Of a stretch of 64,000 nt of DNA, positions 54,092 through 61,894 are shown in pieces. A model generated the notes under the pieces. That model was not told where the DNA came from, ran no database searches, and worked only from the letters and a program-made list of their open reading frames with translations. This DNA is from Saccharopolyspora phatthalungensis (GTDB lineage Bacteria; Actinomycetota; Actinomycetes; Mycobacteriales; Pseudonocardiaceae), in assembly GCF_014203395.1 (NCBI RefSeq), contig NZ_JACHIW010000001.1, positions 2,604,001 to 2,668,000 of the forward strand, in the 5' to 3' direction. The position numbers and the translations under genes are program-made. Each line of letters starts with the position of its first letter. The first letter of the stretch is position 1.

Positions 54092-54403
54092 TCACGCCGC
54101 CTTGGCGAGGGCGGCGGCATCGTGGGTGCGGGCGAGCGTGTTGGTGTCGTCGGGGTCGGTAGTGGGCCAGAGAGGCCGGGCCGTGTGTGGCGGTCGCGGT
54201 TGCGTTGGTTGCCAGTGCACGGCGGCGGCGCAGGCTTGGCACACCGCGAAGTGATTTGTGGGCGGGTCGATGCCGATCCTGCGGTGAAATGGCTCGTAGA
54301 GCCGGTTACCGCAGGCCATCACGAGTGATCCTCCGGCGTCGCTGACATCGCAGGCATGCCACTGGGATTGCTGTGTGCTGGCGACCCACGCTCTCCGGCT
54401 CAT
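54092..54403 (-). CDS. Hypothetical protein with CxxC pairs
   Basis: Protein of 103 residues. Cysteines are at WHACDVSDAGGSLVMACGNR and FAVCQACAAAVHW; the CQAC pair with His nearby may bind zinc. The second half is rich in Pro, Thr and Ala. No family recognised. ATG 54403. Start and end spacing to its neighbours (45 and 46 bases) suggests one transcript of three small genes. Confidence 0.55.
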   Translation of the reverse strand: MSRRAWVASTQQSQWHACDVSDAGGSLVMACGNRLYEPFHRRIGIDPPTNHFAVCQACAAAVHWQPTQPRPPHTARPLWPTTDPDDTNTLARTHDAAALAKAA

Positions 54404-54448
54404 CGAGGCCGACTCCAGCCGCTCCGGTCCCGCATGCAGATCGTGTCG

Positions 54449-54628
54449 TCATGTACTGCGGAACTCACAACGCGCCCCCTGGGGTTCGGGATGTCGGGGA
54501 GATTTCCGATCGTGCAAGTCGCGCTCGTGATCGGCGACGACGTCGGAGTATCGTTCGGAGAATTCGCACTTCTCGTGACTGCACTGGTATGCGAATTTCA
54601 GTGTCCGATGTGGAATTTTCGTCGGCAT
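54449..54628 (-). CDS. Tiny C2H2 zinc-finger-like protein
   Basis: Protein of 59 residues. YQCSHEKCEFSERYSDVVAD followed by HERDLH gives Cys-x4-Cys-x12-His-x4-His with Phe after the second Cys, as in C2H2 fingers. ATG 54628 is preceded by AAGAGG at good distance. The first codons (MPTKIP) recur at 56605-56588 on the minus strand in a broken copy. A plus-strand frame also covers this DNA, so strand assignment is not fully certain. Confidence 0.55.
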   Translation of the reverse strand: MPTKIPHRTLKFAYQCSHEKCEFSERYSDVVADHERDLHDRKSPRHPEPQGARCEFRST

Positions 54629-55038
54629 CAAAACCTCTTAATCGTCGGATAGTGGGGGAGGTCGAGGTGCCCGGAAGCGAGGACGGTCCTGGGGGCTGGC
54701 GAGCTGACTTCACCGCCCCGGCGCGCGCCACGCTTTTGGGTGAAAGCATGTCACGTCAAACCGAAAACACCGCATGAGTCGGGACGTAGGATGCTTCACC
54801 GATTGCGTCTACCGCGTGCCCAAAACACCGCGCGCGGTCGTTGTCAAGCATCCGTTTGGGCAGTCCAGATGGTCGGCCGGAAATGGTGCTGTAACCAGTC
54901 AAGATGCCTCCCACGAGGGTTGACCCAACAAGTACGCTGATACGGCAAGGGTTGATCAGCGCAGTCAAGAGATTGGGTGATGCCGACATGACATCGCAAT
55001 TGCTCTAAACGGGTGATTACGCCCGGCGACACGTAAGG
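54629..55038. promoter_or_regulatory. Intergenic region before the first XRE/DUF397 module
   Basis: These 410 bases have no supported gene. Around 54905-54965 the sequence GGGTTGACCC then AAGTACGCTGATACGGCAAG looks like the promoter type found before Scr1-like regulators. Confidence 0.4.
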
Positions 55039-55905
55039 ATGAATCGCATGGCTACAGCAACCGGATCGCCACGCGCCAGGGCACTATCGGCCGCTCTGCG
55101 AGAAGCGCGCAAAGAGCGAGGAATCAGCACGCGCGAACTAGCCCATAGGCTGTCGATAGATCAATCGCACCTTTCAAGGATCGAGACCGGCAAGAGGGTT
55201 CCGAGTATTGAAACGACAGCGATGATCCTGGCGATACTGCGTACCTCGCGGGAGGAGCGTGAAAGAATCCTCGATCTGGCGCGTAACGCGAGCGAGCCAA
55301 ACTGGCTCACGGTTGGGATACCCGGTATTCCGCTACAACTGGCTGGGGCGTGGGAGTGCGAACGAGCGGCATCGGATATTGCAGCGTGGCATCCGTGCCT
55401 CATACCAGGGTTGTTGCAGACGACGGACTATGCTCGCGCCATTGTGGTCGGAAGTGCGCGCTTGGATAAGCTACCTCAGCACGAGATAGAATCTCGCGTA
55501 ATGGTCAAGGTTGCCAGGCGAGAGGTCCTCACGAGTCGTAATCCGGTGCGGTTCAATGCGCTCATTGCGGAATTCGCGCTTCGCGAACCAATCGGTCCTT
55601 CTGGTGTCATGGCTGAGCAACTGCGGCATTTGATCAAAATTAGTGAGCAGTCCAATGTGGTTATTCGGGTAGTTCCGCAACGCGTTGGCTGGCACCCAGG
55701 ATCACCCGGTCCGTTCGTCTTCTACGAGTTTAAGGATGCGCCGCCTGTTGTTCATTTTGAACATCACAGTTCGGGTGCTTTCGATCAAGATGAAGACGAC
55801 ATAAAAGCGTACCGCAAGGCGGTAGCAGAGATCGGCAAGATCGCCTTGTGTCAGTCCGAGGCGATTGAGCTAATTGCTCGAATCATTGTTGACGAATGGA
55901 GTTAG
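55039..55905 (+). CDS. XRE regulator with DUF5753 (Scr1-like)
   Basis: Regulator of 288 residues. The N-terminal helix-turn-helix reads ERGISTRELAHRLSIDQSHL then SRIETGKRVPS. DUF5753 starts near 95: ERAASDIAAWHPCLIPGLLQ then TTDYARAIV, with HPGSPGPFVFYEF in the middle. Paired with the DUF397 gene two bases downstream, the standard actinobacterial module (WhiJ/Scr1 type) in which the small partner modulates the DNA binder. Codon use is less GC-rich than in neighbouring core genes, suggesting transfer. ATG 55039 or 55048. Confidence 0.9.
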   Translation: MNRMATATGSPRARALSAALREARKERGISTRELAHRLSIDQSHLSRIETGKRVPSIETTAMILAILRTSREERERILDLARNASEPNWLTVGIPGIPLQLAGAWECERAASDIAAWHPCLIPGLLQTTDYARAIVVGSARLDKLPQHEIESRVMVKVARREVLTSRNPVRFNALIAEFALREPIGPSGVMAEQLRHLIKISEQSNVVIRVVPQRVGWHPGSPGPFVFYEFKDAPPVVHFEHHSSGAFDQDEDDIKAYRKAVAEIGKIALCQSEAIELIARIIVDEWS

Positions 55906-55906
55906 C

Positions 55907-56080
55907 ATGACAGTGCATCGTTGGCTTAAGTCCAGCTACTCTAGTGCGAACGGCGATTGTGTCGAGTTGGCCGACACGTTAGACCGTATCCGCGATTCCA
56001 AGGATCCGCATGGGCCGACCTTGGGGATTGACGTGGCGGGCTTTGTTCGGGCGGTGAAGGACGGCCGTTTCGATCGTTGA
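55907..56080 (+). CDS. DUF397 protein, copy 1
   Basis: Protein of 57 residues with the DUF397 signature: WLKSSYSSANGDCVELADTL, then RDSKDPHGPTLGID and FVRAVKDGRFD. Begins two bases after the XRE stop. A second copy follows 36 bases later. Confidence 0.9.
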   Translation: MTVHRWLKSSYSSANGDCVELADTLDRIRDSKDPHGPTLGIDVAGFVRAVKDGRFDR

Positions 56081-56116
56081 TCAAGATCGGATTATTGTTA
56101 TCCGAATGGAGTCAGG

Positions 56117-56290
56117 ATGGCAGCGTATCGATGGATTAAGTCCAGCTACTCCAGCGCGAACGGAAATTGTGTCGAATTGGCCGTCACGTTAGACCGTGTC
56201 CGCGATTCCAAGGATCCGCATGGGCCGACCTTGGGGATTGATGTGGCGCCTTTCGTTCGAGCCGTGAAGGACGGCCGTTTCGATCGTTGA
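56117..56290 (+). CDS. DUF397 protein, copy 2 (tandem duplicate)
   Basis: Same length as copy 1 (57 residues) and nearly identical: WIKSSYSSANGNCVELAVTL, RDSKDPHGPTLGIDVAPF. Only about eight residues differ. The sequence before the start (GAATGGAGT) is also shared, so the unit duplicated included the end of the XRE gene. Both copies are open with the start kept. Confidence 0.85.
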   Translation: MAAYRWIKSSYSSANGNCVELAVTLDRVRDSKDPHGPTLGIDVAPFVRAVKDGRFDR

Positions 56291-56292
56291 TC

Positions 56293-56334
56293 GAGACTGT
56301 GTGCCCCGGTAGCTGATACCGGGGCACGGGTCTC
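56293..56334 (+). terminator. Terminator hairpin after the DUF397 pair
   Basis: GTGCCCCGGTA (56301-56311) pairs with 56317-56327, and an outer GAGAC pairs with GTCTC. CTTACC follows. Confidence 0.75.
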
Positions 56335-56445
56335 TTACCTCGCGGGTTGCCACTCGTTTGGTGGTTCGCTGCCCGCGATTCCGGTGGCTTTCAGCGGTAC
56401 TTCGGCTCAAACCTTCTGACTGTACGCGTTGTGTTGCGCATCGAA

Positions 56446-56605
56446 CTGTCGTCGTGGTCGGCTCGATGACGGGATAAGCGCTTGCAACACTTCGCCCCGC
56501 AACTGTCTTACTCCGCGCTCGACCGCGTGCTGCGCGGATCCGGGCTACCGAACGCGATTTTCACACCAGGAGGTTTCTCATCGTGGAATTTTCGTCGGCA
56601 TCAAA
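56446..56605 (+). repeat. Partial duplicate of the acid phosphatase leader
   Basis: Bases 56483-56509 match 58306-58332 with one difference, and 56567-56583 (CACCAGGAGGTTTCTCAT area) matches 58352-58370. After the ribosome site, the coding part is replaced: a GTG opens an 18-codon frame that stops at once. TGGAATTTTCGTCGGCATCA at 56584-56603 also recurs at 54611-54630. The rest of 56606-56749 shows no gene. Confidence 0.7.
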
Positions 56606-56749
56606 TGCCCCTCATGCAAGCGTCACATCCGATTCGTGGTGACGCTCGCCTAGTTACGAGAACGACCGGCTTCTCACAGCGGGCGGTGCGACAGCGAGTG
56701 ATGTGGGTGCCGGTGACGACGATCAGCAACCATTGAGACATGAGACAAC

Positions 56750-56809
56750 CCTCGCCCCTTGAGAACGGGGCGAGGGGGACTAATGGTCACCGGGGACGCT
56801 TAGTCCCCC
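56750..56809. terminator. Two adjacent hairpins
   Basis: CCTCGCCCC (56750-56758) pairs with 56767-56775, and GGGGGACTAA (56774-56783) pairs with 56800-56809. They sit next to the end of the split XRE gene. Confidence 0.65.
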
Positions 56810-56819
56810 ACTAATCGGG

Positions 56820-58034
56820 TTATGCAGCGATGCCGAGACGTTCAGCCAACTGAGCGGCTTCGGACCGGACTGACATCGGGCCGTGGTGTACCAGATGGCT
56901 GACGACTTCACGGGCCGCCATGTTGAACTGGATGGACTCGGCCGAATGCCTTTCAGCTTGGATCAACGGAATCAGTGCACCGCTGTCGCGTTGCTGGTGC
57001 AGTGCCCTGGAAAGGTGGACCAGATGCGACGCCCGCCAGTTCCGGGACGGAATCGACTCGATGTTCACCGCATCGGCAGATCGAATGGCCTCGGAGGCAT
57101 CCCCAAGAGCTTGAGCGATCCACGTGCGATGTAGCGCGACGTGGCCAGCGCTGTAGCCGTGATGGTGGGCATAACTTTCCGGTAGGAGTGAGACCATCCG
57201 GTTCGCGTCTTCCCAATGAACCCAGGCCGAGGGGTCGCCGAAATGGCGGGCGGTGGTGGAGGCTCGGGCCAATTGTATTGCTCCCCATAGACCACGCGCT
57301 TCGTCCGCGCCCGTTTCCAGAAATGGATTGAGAGCGTCAGTGGCGAGACGAAGGAGATCCAGAGCCTGTTCTGGCCTACCGGTAGTGCGAAAGGCGAACG
57401 CGGAGTACATAAGACCGGCTGCGTATGCCATCGGTGCGTCGGCGTCTTCGCCCAACGAATACCCTTTATCTACGGTGAGCCAGTACCAATGATGGGCGGT
57501 GCCTTGCCACGCGAGGTATGCCTGTCCGAGGTGCATCACGTCAGCCAAGGCCGCGCGCGCCGCTCGTTTCTCGTCGCCTTCGTGGGCGCGAACCGAAGAA
57601 CGACCAGCGCGGATCAGACCAGGCAAGATCCGGGCAGAAACAGTCCGCTGCGCTTCGGACGCGTGCCAGTCGCGCCATGCTTGAGCTGCGGCAGCCTTAA
57701 GTCATTGCGGCGAAACTGGTGCTCCTTCTGGGGGGAGATAGCCGGTAAGTGCCTCGCCGACTTCCTCTGCCGCCGGGTGGGATGGGCGTTCGGCGTTGAT
57801 CACCGGGGCGGACACCTCGGGCCCGTAAATATCTTGGAGGTTCTTCACACCAAGGAGCCGCGCCAAGGCAACGCCGGTTTCCAGCGGAAGGCGACGCTGC
57901 CCCCGTTCGATCTTCTTCAGCCAGTCTTCACTCTTTCCCATTAGGCCCGCTATAGTCGCCCGGCTCTTGCCCCGGCGTTCCCGGAGTTGGCGAACCCTGT
58001 TACCCACTTGTGCACGCACATCGTCGGACGTCAT
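56820..58034 (-). pseudogene. XRE-TPR-type regulator interrupted by an in-frame TGA
   Basis: From ATG 58034 the reading gives a helix-turn-helix protein: RVRQLRERRGKSRATIAGLM, GKSEDWLKKIERGQRRLP. It stops at TGA (57704-57702) after APVSPQ. In the same frame the next codons continue LKAAAAQAWRDWHASEAQRT and on through a 268-codon stretch from ATG 57626 (ALADVMHLGQAYLAWQGTAH) to 56820. Such regulators are normally one chain of about 400 residues, so a single nonsense change (perhaps TGG to TGA) split it. The two halves could also be made separately. Confidence 0.75.
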
Positions 58035-58370
58035 TGAGCCACCTGCCCTCTCGCTTGGTGGTGCCACGTTGTTCCCGCCGAGCCCCCAAGGCGTCCCCGG
58101 GGAGGCGTACCTCGGCGGCGATGTTCCCTGAGCGTAGCGACTGATCACCTCAGAGTGACAGACCTGATCTGCGAGGGCTAGAAACGCGGGCTTACCTTGA
58201 AGCGGCAAGCCAAGCAGCCATCAGGTCCCGGCGGCCTTCGCATCCACGAGTGTGTGTGATGTCGGCCGAAGGTGTCGTCGTGGTCGGTCGATGATGATCG
58301 CCCCGTGCAACACTTCGGCCCGCAACTGTCTTGCCCGGATAGCGGTTTTCGCACCAGGAGGTTTCTTATC

Positions 58371-59078
58371 GTGTCCGACGGAAAGTCCGCCGCGCTCCCC
58401 AGGATCGCCTCGTCCCTCGCCCTGCTCGGTGTGCTTGCTACCGGCTGCGCCACGGCCCAAGGTGCCGAAGGGGTGAGGTCCGCCGAGCCCGCCCCGAACC
58501 TGTCCGACCTCAAGAAGTCCATCGTGGACTATCACGACTCGGGCCGGTGGGACGCCGACATCGCCCGAGCCGACCGGCGCGGCCAGGACTACCTGGCCCG
58601 GCGCCTGGCGCAGGGCGTGTCGAAACCGGCCATCGTGCTGGACATCGATGAGACCAGCCTGTCTACCTACGGTTATGAGACCGAGCACGATTTCGGTTAC
58701 GACAAGGCGGAATACGACGAGTACGTGCTGGCGCGCGAGGCCACCGGGATCGCCGCGACGCGGGACCTGGTGCGCTTCGCCGACGCGCACGGCGTCGCGG
58801 TCTTCTTCGTCACCGGCCGCCGGGAGAGCCCGAGGATGCGCGACGCCAGCACGCAGGACCTCCGGGAGGAGGGCTACCCCGAGTTCGACGGCCTCTACCT
58901 GCGACCGGTGTACGACCACGACCCGTCGGTCGTGCCGTACAAGAGCGGTGCGCGGGCCGACATCGAGCGGCAGGGCTACCGCATCATCCTGAACATCGGC
59001 GACCAGGACTCCGACCTGGCAGGCGGCCACGCCGAACGCGGCGTGAAGCTCCCCAACCCGATGTACAAGGTCAACTGA
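58371..59078 (+). CDS. HAD superfamily acid phosphatase lipoprotein (class B/IIIB-like)
   Basis: Exported lipoprotein of 235 residues. The signal RIASSLALLGVLATGC ends with lipobox LATGC. The HAD core has PAIVLDIDETSLSTYGYETE (nucleophile Asp and acid Asp), VAVFFVTGRRESPRMRD (motif II Thr), and NIGDQDSDLAGG (motif IV acids). It should remove phosphate from organic esters outside the membrane. GTG 58371 with AGGAGG at 58356-58361. Its leader is partly copied at 56446-56583. Confidence 0.88.
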   Translation: MSDGKSAALPRIASSLALLGVLATGCATAQGAEGVRSAEPAPNLSDLKKSIVDYHDSGRWDADIARADRRGQDYLARRLAQGVSKPAIVLDIDETSLSTYGYETEHDFGYDKAEYDEYVLAREATGIAATRDLVRFADAHGVAVFFVTGRRESPRMRDASTQDLREEGYPEFDGLYLRPVYDHDPSVVPYKSGARADIERQGYRIILNIGDQDSDLAGGHAERGVKLPNPMYKVN

Positions 59079-59113
59079 CCGGGGCCGTTCGGTGCCATGA
59101 CCGGCAGGGCCCG

Positions 59114-59134
59114 CATCTTGCCATTGACAAGATG
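59114..59134. promoter_or_regulatory. Palindrome upstream of the DoxX gene, site 1
   Basis: CATCTTG and CAAGATG (7-base arms) flank CCATTGA. A second related site follows 16 bases later. Both contain TTGACAAG. Confidence 0.5.
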
Positions 59135-59150
59135 TCATGCCGGGGTCAAT

Positions 59151-59165
59151 CTTGTCGTTGACAAG
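59151..59165. promoter_or_regulatory. Palindrome upstream of the DoxX gene, site 2
   Basis: CTTGTC-GTT-GACAAG, 23 bases before the ATG. MarR-family repressors often bind such sites. No regulator adjoins. Confidence 0.5.
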
Positions 59166-59188
59166 TTTCCTCTCGGGGGAGGCCCGGC

Positions 59189-59674
59189 ATGGCTCCGTTG
59201 ATCATTCTGCTCGTCGTCACACTGGTGCTGCTGGTGGCGGGCGCCGCCGGGGTCCGCCGGCTGCGTCCCTGGTCGGTCGCCGTTCGCGGTGGTCTCGCGG
59301 CCATGTTCGTGGCGACCGGCATTGCGCATTTCGTTGGGATGCGGGCGGAACTCATCAGCATGGTGCCGCCCGGCCTGCCCGCTCCCGGCTTGCTCGTGAC
59401 CGTCACGGGCGTCCTTGAGTTGGCGGGCGCGGCGGGGCTGCTGTGGCATCGAACCGCGCCGTGGGCGGCGGGCGGACTCGCTCTCATGCTCGTCGCGATG
59501 TTCCCCGCGAACGTCCACGCCGCTCTCGCGGGCATCCTCACCGCCCCGGAGGACCAACTCGTGCCGCGCACAGCGATGCAGATCGTCTTCCTGGCCGCCA
59601 CGCTCGCGGTCGTCGGCTACCACTGGCGGACCCGGCGTGCGACCCAGGATGAGCGCCTTCTGGCGAGGAGCTGA
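59189..59674 (+). CDS. DoxX family membrane protein
   Basis: Membrane protein of 161 residues with four hydrophobic segments: PLIILLVVTLVLLVAGAAG, RGGLAAMFVATGIAHFVGM, GLLVTVTGVLELAGAAGLLW and MQIVFLAATLAVVGYHW. The HFVGMR and MVPPGLP stretch is typical of DoxX-like proteins. In mycobacteria a DoxX protein works in redox balance with SodA and SseA. Here no such partner is near. ATG 59189; two operator-like palindromes lie before it. Confidence 0.82.
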   Translation: MAPLIILLVVTLVLLVAGAAGVRRLRPWSVAVRGGLAAMFVATGIAHFVGMRAELISMVPPGLPAPGLLVTVTGVLELAGAAGLLWHRTAPWAAGGLALMLVAMFPANVHAALAGILTAPEDQLVPRTAMQIVFLAATLAVVGYHWRTRRATQDERLLARS

Positions 59675-59687
59675 CCGCCGCTGCTGT

Positions 59688-59721
59688 CCAGCCGTCCCCG
59701 AGAACGAGTGGGGACGGCTGG
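59688..59721 (+). terminator. Terminator hairpin after the DoxX gene
   Basis: A perfect 12-bp stem, CCAGCCGTCCCC (59688-59699) with 59710-59721. Confidence 0.7.
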
Positions 59722-59797
59722 TTGCCGCCGATTGCGGCTTACCGGAACCCGTACGAAATCCGGTTGCTCTCCTGGGAATTCGGAGAACTTCTCGACC

Positions 59798-59833
59798 GAG
59801 TTCCCGCGCCGGGGCGCCGTGGCGCGGGAACTC
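59798..59833. repeat. 13-bp perfect inverted repeat in a gene-free stretch
   Basis: GAGTTCCCGCGCC (59798-59810) pairs with 59821-59833. Possibly a second terminator, acting on the minus-strand gene that ends at 59936. Confidence 0.5.
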
Positions 59834-59935
59834 GATCGTTTCGGGATACCCCGGCGCCGGGGGCGCGGTCCATTGAGGACTCCGACACCGGGGTTTGGGG
59901 CGGGGGCGGCGGACCGAGGGTCCGCTGCCGAAGCG

Positions 59936-60292
59936 TCAGGCTGAGGCGGCCAGCCAGGCCGAACGGCCGGCGCGGGTGGGCAGCCAACAACCCACGGCCT
60001 GCGCGCCGATCTCCGGCGTAGGCTCGGACAACGCGAGCAGATCCTTGATCACATCCCGCGCCGGGCCGGTGGTTCGCCACAGGACCTTGCTCGGGAACAG
60101 GACGTCCGGCTCGTCGCCGGGGATCCGCGCCGCATCGGCGTCGTGCTCGCCGAAGAGCTGCAAGATGTCGAAAACCCCTCGATGAACCCGGATCCCCACC
60201 ACTGCGACCAGGCCGCCGTTGGCGTCACGCGGGTGCGCGAACTGGAAGTCGCGGGCCATCAGAGCCTGCAGACCGTCGGTAATCTCGTTCAT
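59936..60292 (-). CDS. Conserved hypothetical protein downstream of DUF397
   Basis: Protein of 118 residues, soluble: GLQALMARDFQFAHPRDANG, VVGIRVHRGVFDILQLFGEH, VLFPSKVLWRTTGPARDVIK, and IGAQAVGCWLPTRAG. No family with known role is recognised, but the compact alpha/beta pattern and good coding character support a real gene. ATG 60292. It follows the DUF397 gene by 50 bases on the same strand. Confidence 0.65.
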   Translation of the reverse strand: MNEITDGLQALMARDFQFAHPRDANGGLVAVVGIRVHRGVFDILQLFGEHDADAARIPGDEPDVLFPSKVLWRTTGPARDVIKDLLALSEPTPEIGAQAVGCWLPTRAGRSAWLAASA

Positions 60293-60342
60293 GGCGCCAC
60301 CGATATTTCTCGTAAGGGCCTCCGCGCGCGGCGTCGGCGCCG

Positions 60343-60579
60343 TCAGACGATCAGATCGTCGAACTCGCCATCTTTTGCCCCGTGCAGGAAAGCGGCGATC
60401 TCGTCCCGGCTGTAGACCAGTGCTGGACCCTCGGGGTATCGCGAGTTTCTGACGGCGACTCCGCCGTCGACCAACGATGCCAATTCCACGCAGTTGCCCA
60501 CCGCTCCGCTGTGGCGGCTCTTTCGCCACACCACGTTGGGAAGCTGCTGCGCGGGCATACCGTTCTGGATGTTCGGCAT
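60343..60579 (-). CDS. DUF397 protein, copy 3
   Basis: Protein of 78 residues: VVWRKSRHSGAVGNCVELAS, GVAVRNSRYPEGPALVYSRD and FLHGAKDGEFDDLI give the DUF397 pattern. ATG 60579 follows GGGTGGGG. It lies 251 bases downstream of its XRE/DUF5753 partner on the same strand, and that gap holds a large palindrome. Confidence 0.88.
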   Translation of the reverse strand: MPNIQNGMPAQQLPNVVWRKSRHSGAVGNCVELASLVDGGVAVRNSRYPEGPALVYSRDEIAAFLHGAKDGEFDDLIV

Positions 60580-60604
60580 CCGAACCCCACCCTTCCCCGA
60601 CCAA

Positions 60605-60644
60605 TGCTGCACGATCATCTGCACGTGCAGTTGATCGTGCAGCA
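60605..60644. promoter_or_regulatory. 40-base near-perfect palindrome with CTGCACGTGCAG core
   Basis: The two 20-base halves (60605-60624 and 60625-60644) are reverse complements with one mismatch. The core CTGCACGTGCAG spans 60619-60630. It sits 26 bases before the DUF397 start. A likely operator for the adjacent XRE/DUF5753 regulator. Confidence 0.65.
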
Positions 60645-60673
60645 ACCGTAGCAGGTGCAGATGCACGGCAAAA

Positions 60674-60685
60674 ATGCACGTGCAT
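60674..60685. promoter_or_regulatory. Second palindrome ATGCACGTGCAT
   Basis: Perfect 12-base palindrome sharing TGCACGTGCA with the centre of the 40-base palindrome, 55 bases away. Another half-site ATGCACG is at 60661-60667. Confidence 0.6.
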
Positions 60686-60830
60686 CTCAGCCGACCTTGA
60701 TCACTCGAACGGAGTAATTCGGCGGTGGGACGCCAAGCGTCTATCAACGCCCGTGCTGAGGGGATGGTCGTCCGCGCATGAGGCCGCCACCTGCGGGTTT
60801 TCGGTGATGCGGGCTACGGTCGGCCGACCG

Positions 60831-61697
60831 TCAGCTGCGCTTCAGGGCCTCTTGTAACGTCTTTCGGGTTTCCTCCGGCGTCTGCGCGTCGACCGCGAGC
60901 CGGTGGCTGACCTTGCTGTACACCTCGACCTCGTCCGGCTTGTCCAGGTACAGCGCACCGCAAAGGTGTTCCAGGTAGACGATGTCCGGCAGCTCCGGCT
61001 CGGCGAAGCGCAGGATGGTGAACGCGCCCTCGGCCCCGGACCGGCCGAGCTCGAACGGCAGGACCTGCAGCGTCACCGTGGGCATAGCGGTCGCTTCGAG
61101 CAGGAACTCGATCTGCTGGCGGAGCACGTCCCGGCCGCCGATCGGCCGGTGCAACACCGACTCGTCGATCACCGCCCACAACCGCGCCGCCTTCGGCTGG
61201 GTGAACAGCTTCTGGCGCTGCATGCGCAGCCGCACCCGCCGGTCCAGCTCGTCCTCCGGGAAATCCGGCCGACCCTGGGTGGAGACCGCGCGGGCGTACT
61301 TCTCGGTCTGCAGCAATCCGGGTACGAACTGGACCTCGTAGGTCTGGATGCGGGAGGCCGATTCCTCCAGACCCACGTAGTCCTGGAACCACGAGGGCAT
61401 CAGGTCGTTGAAGCGGTACCACCAGCCCGGTTCGTTGGACCGGCGCACCAGGTCCAAGAAGGACTCGCGCTCGGTGTCGTCCACCACGCCGTAGAGGGTC
61501 AGCAGATCGGCGACGTCGCGCTCCTTGAAGCCGACCCGGCCCAGCTCCAGCCGACTGATCTTCGAGCCGGAACCGCGGATGGCGTATCCGGCGTCCTCAC
61601 GGGAAATCCCGCTCGCCTCGCGCAGCCTGCGCAGCTGGCTGCCCAGCACGAGACGGCGAGCCGTGGGGCCGCTTCCCGTGGCACTGTCCGGGGCCAC
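60831..61697 (-). CDS. XRE regulator with DUF5753 (Scr1-like), second module
   Basis: Regulator of 288 residues. The HTH is REASGISREDAGYAIRGSGS then KISRLELGRVGF. DUF5753 follows with YVGLEESASRIQTYEVQFVP then GLLQTEKYARAV, DESVLHRPIGGRDVLRQQIE, FELGRSGAEGAFTILRF. GTG 61697 is chosen because AGGAGG precedes it at six bases; ATG 61727 is further upstream. A SAM methyltransferase gene is divergent 198 bases away, a common companion of these modules. Confidence 0.9.
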   Translation of the reverse strand: MAPDSATGSGPTARRLVLGSQLRRLREASGISREDAGYAIRGSGSKISRLELGRVGFKERDVADLLTLYGVVDDTERESFLDLVRRSNEPGWWYRFNDLMPSWFQDYVGLEESASRIQTYEVQFVPGLLQTEKYARAVSTQGRPDFPEDELDRRVRLRMQRQKLFTQPKAARLWAVIDESVLHRPIGGRDVLRQQIEFLLEATAMPTVTLQVLPFELGRSGAEGAFTILRFAEPELPDIVYLEHLCGALYLDKPDEVEVYSKVSHRLAVDAQTPEETRKTLQEALKRS

Positions 61698-61894
61698 GCG
61701 AGACCTCCTGTGAAATGGACTCTCCAACCACTGTCGCGATCCAACGGTTGGACGTTACGCGAGGGGGATAGTAGTGGAATCCGGCTCCAGGTCGAGTGCC
61801 TTACCCGGATCGGCCGTATCCACCCGCTCGTGCGGTGCGCGCGCGTGATCGCCTACGCTCAGCGAATCGGGGCGGCAATTGGGTTGGGAGCGAC

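Noticed and set aside
54373..54777. Plus-strand frame opposite the C2H2-like gene (contains VEFSSASKPLNRRIVGEVEV)
   Set aside because: It has no ribosome site and no known family. The minus-strand reading has a ribosome site and C2H2 spacing. Not fully excluded.
54740..54940. A 66-codon plus-strand frame
   Set aside because: Lies in the promoter region of the XRE gene and has no supporting feature.
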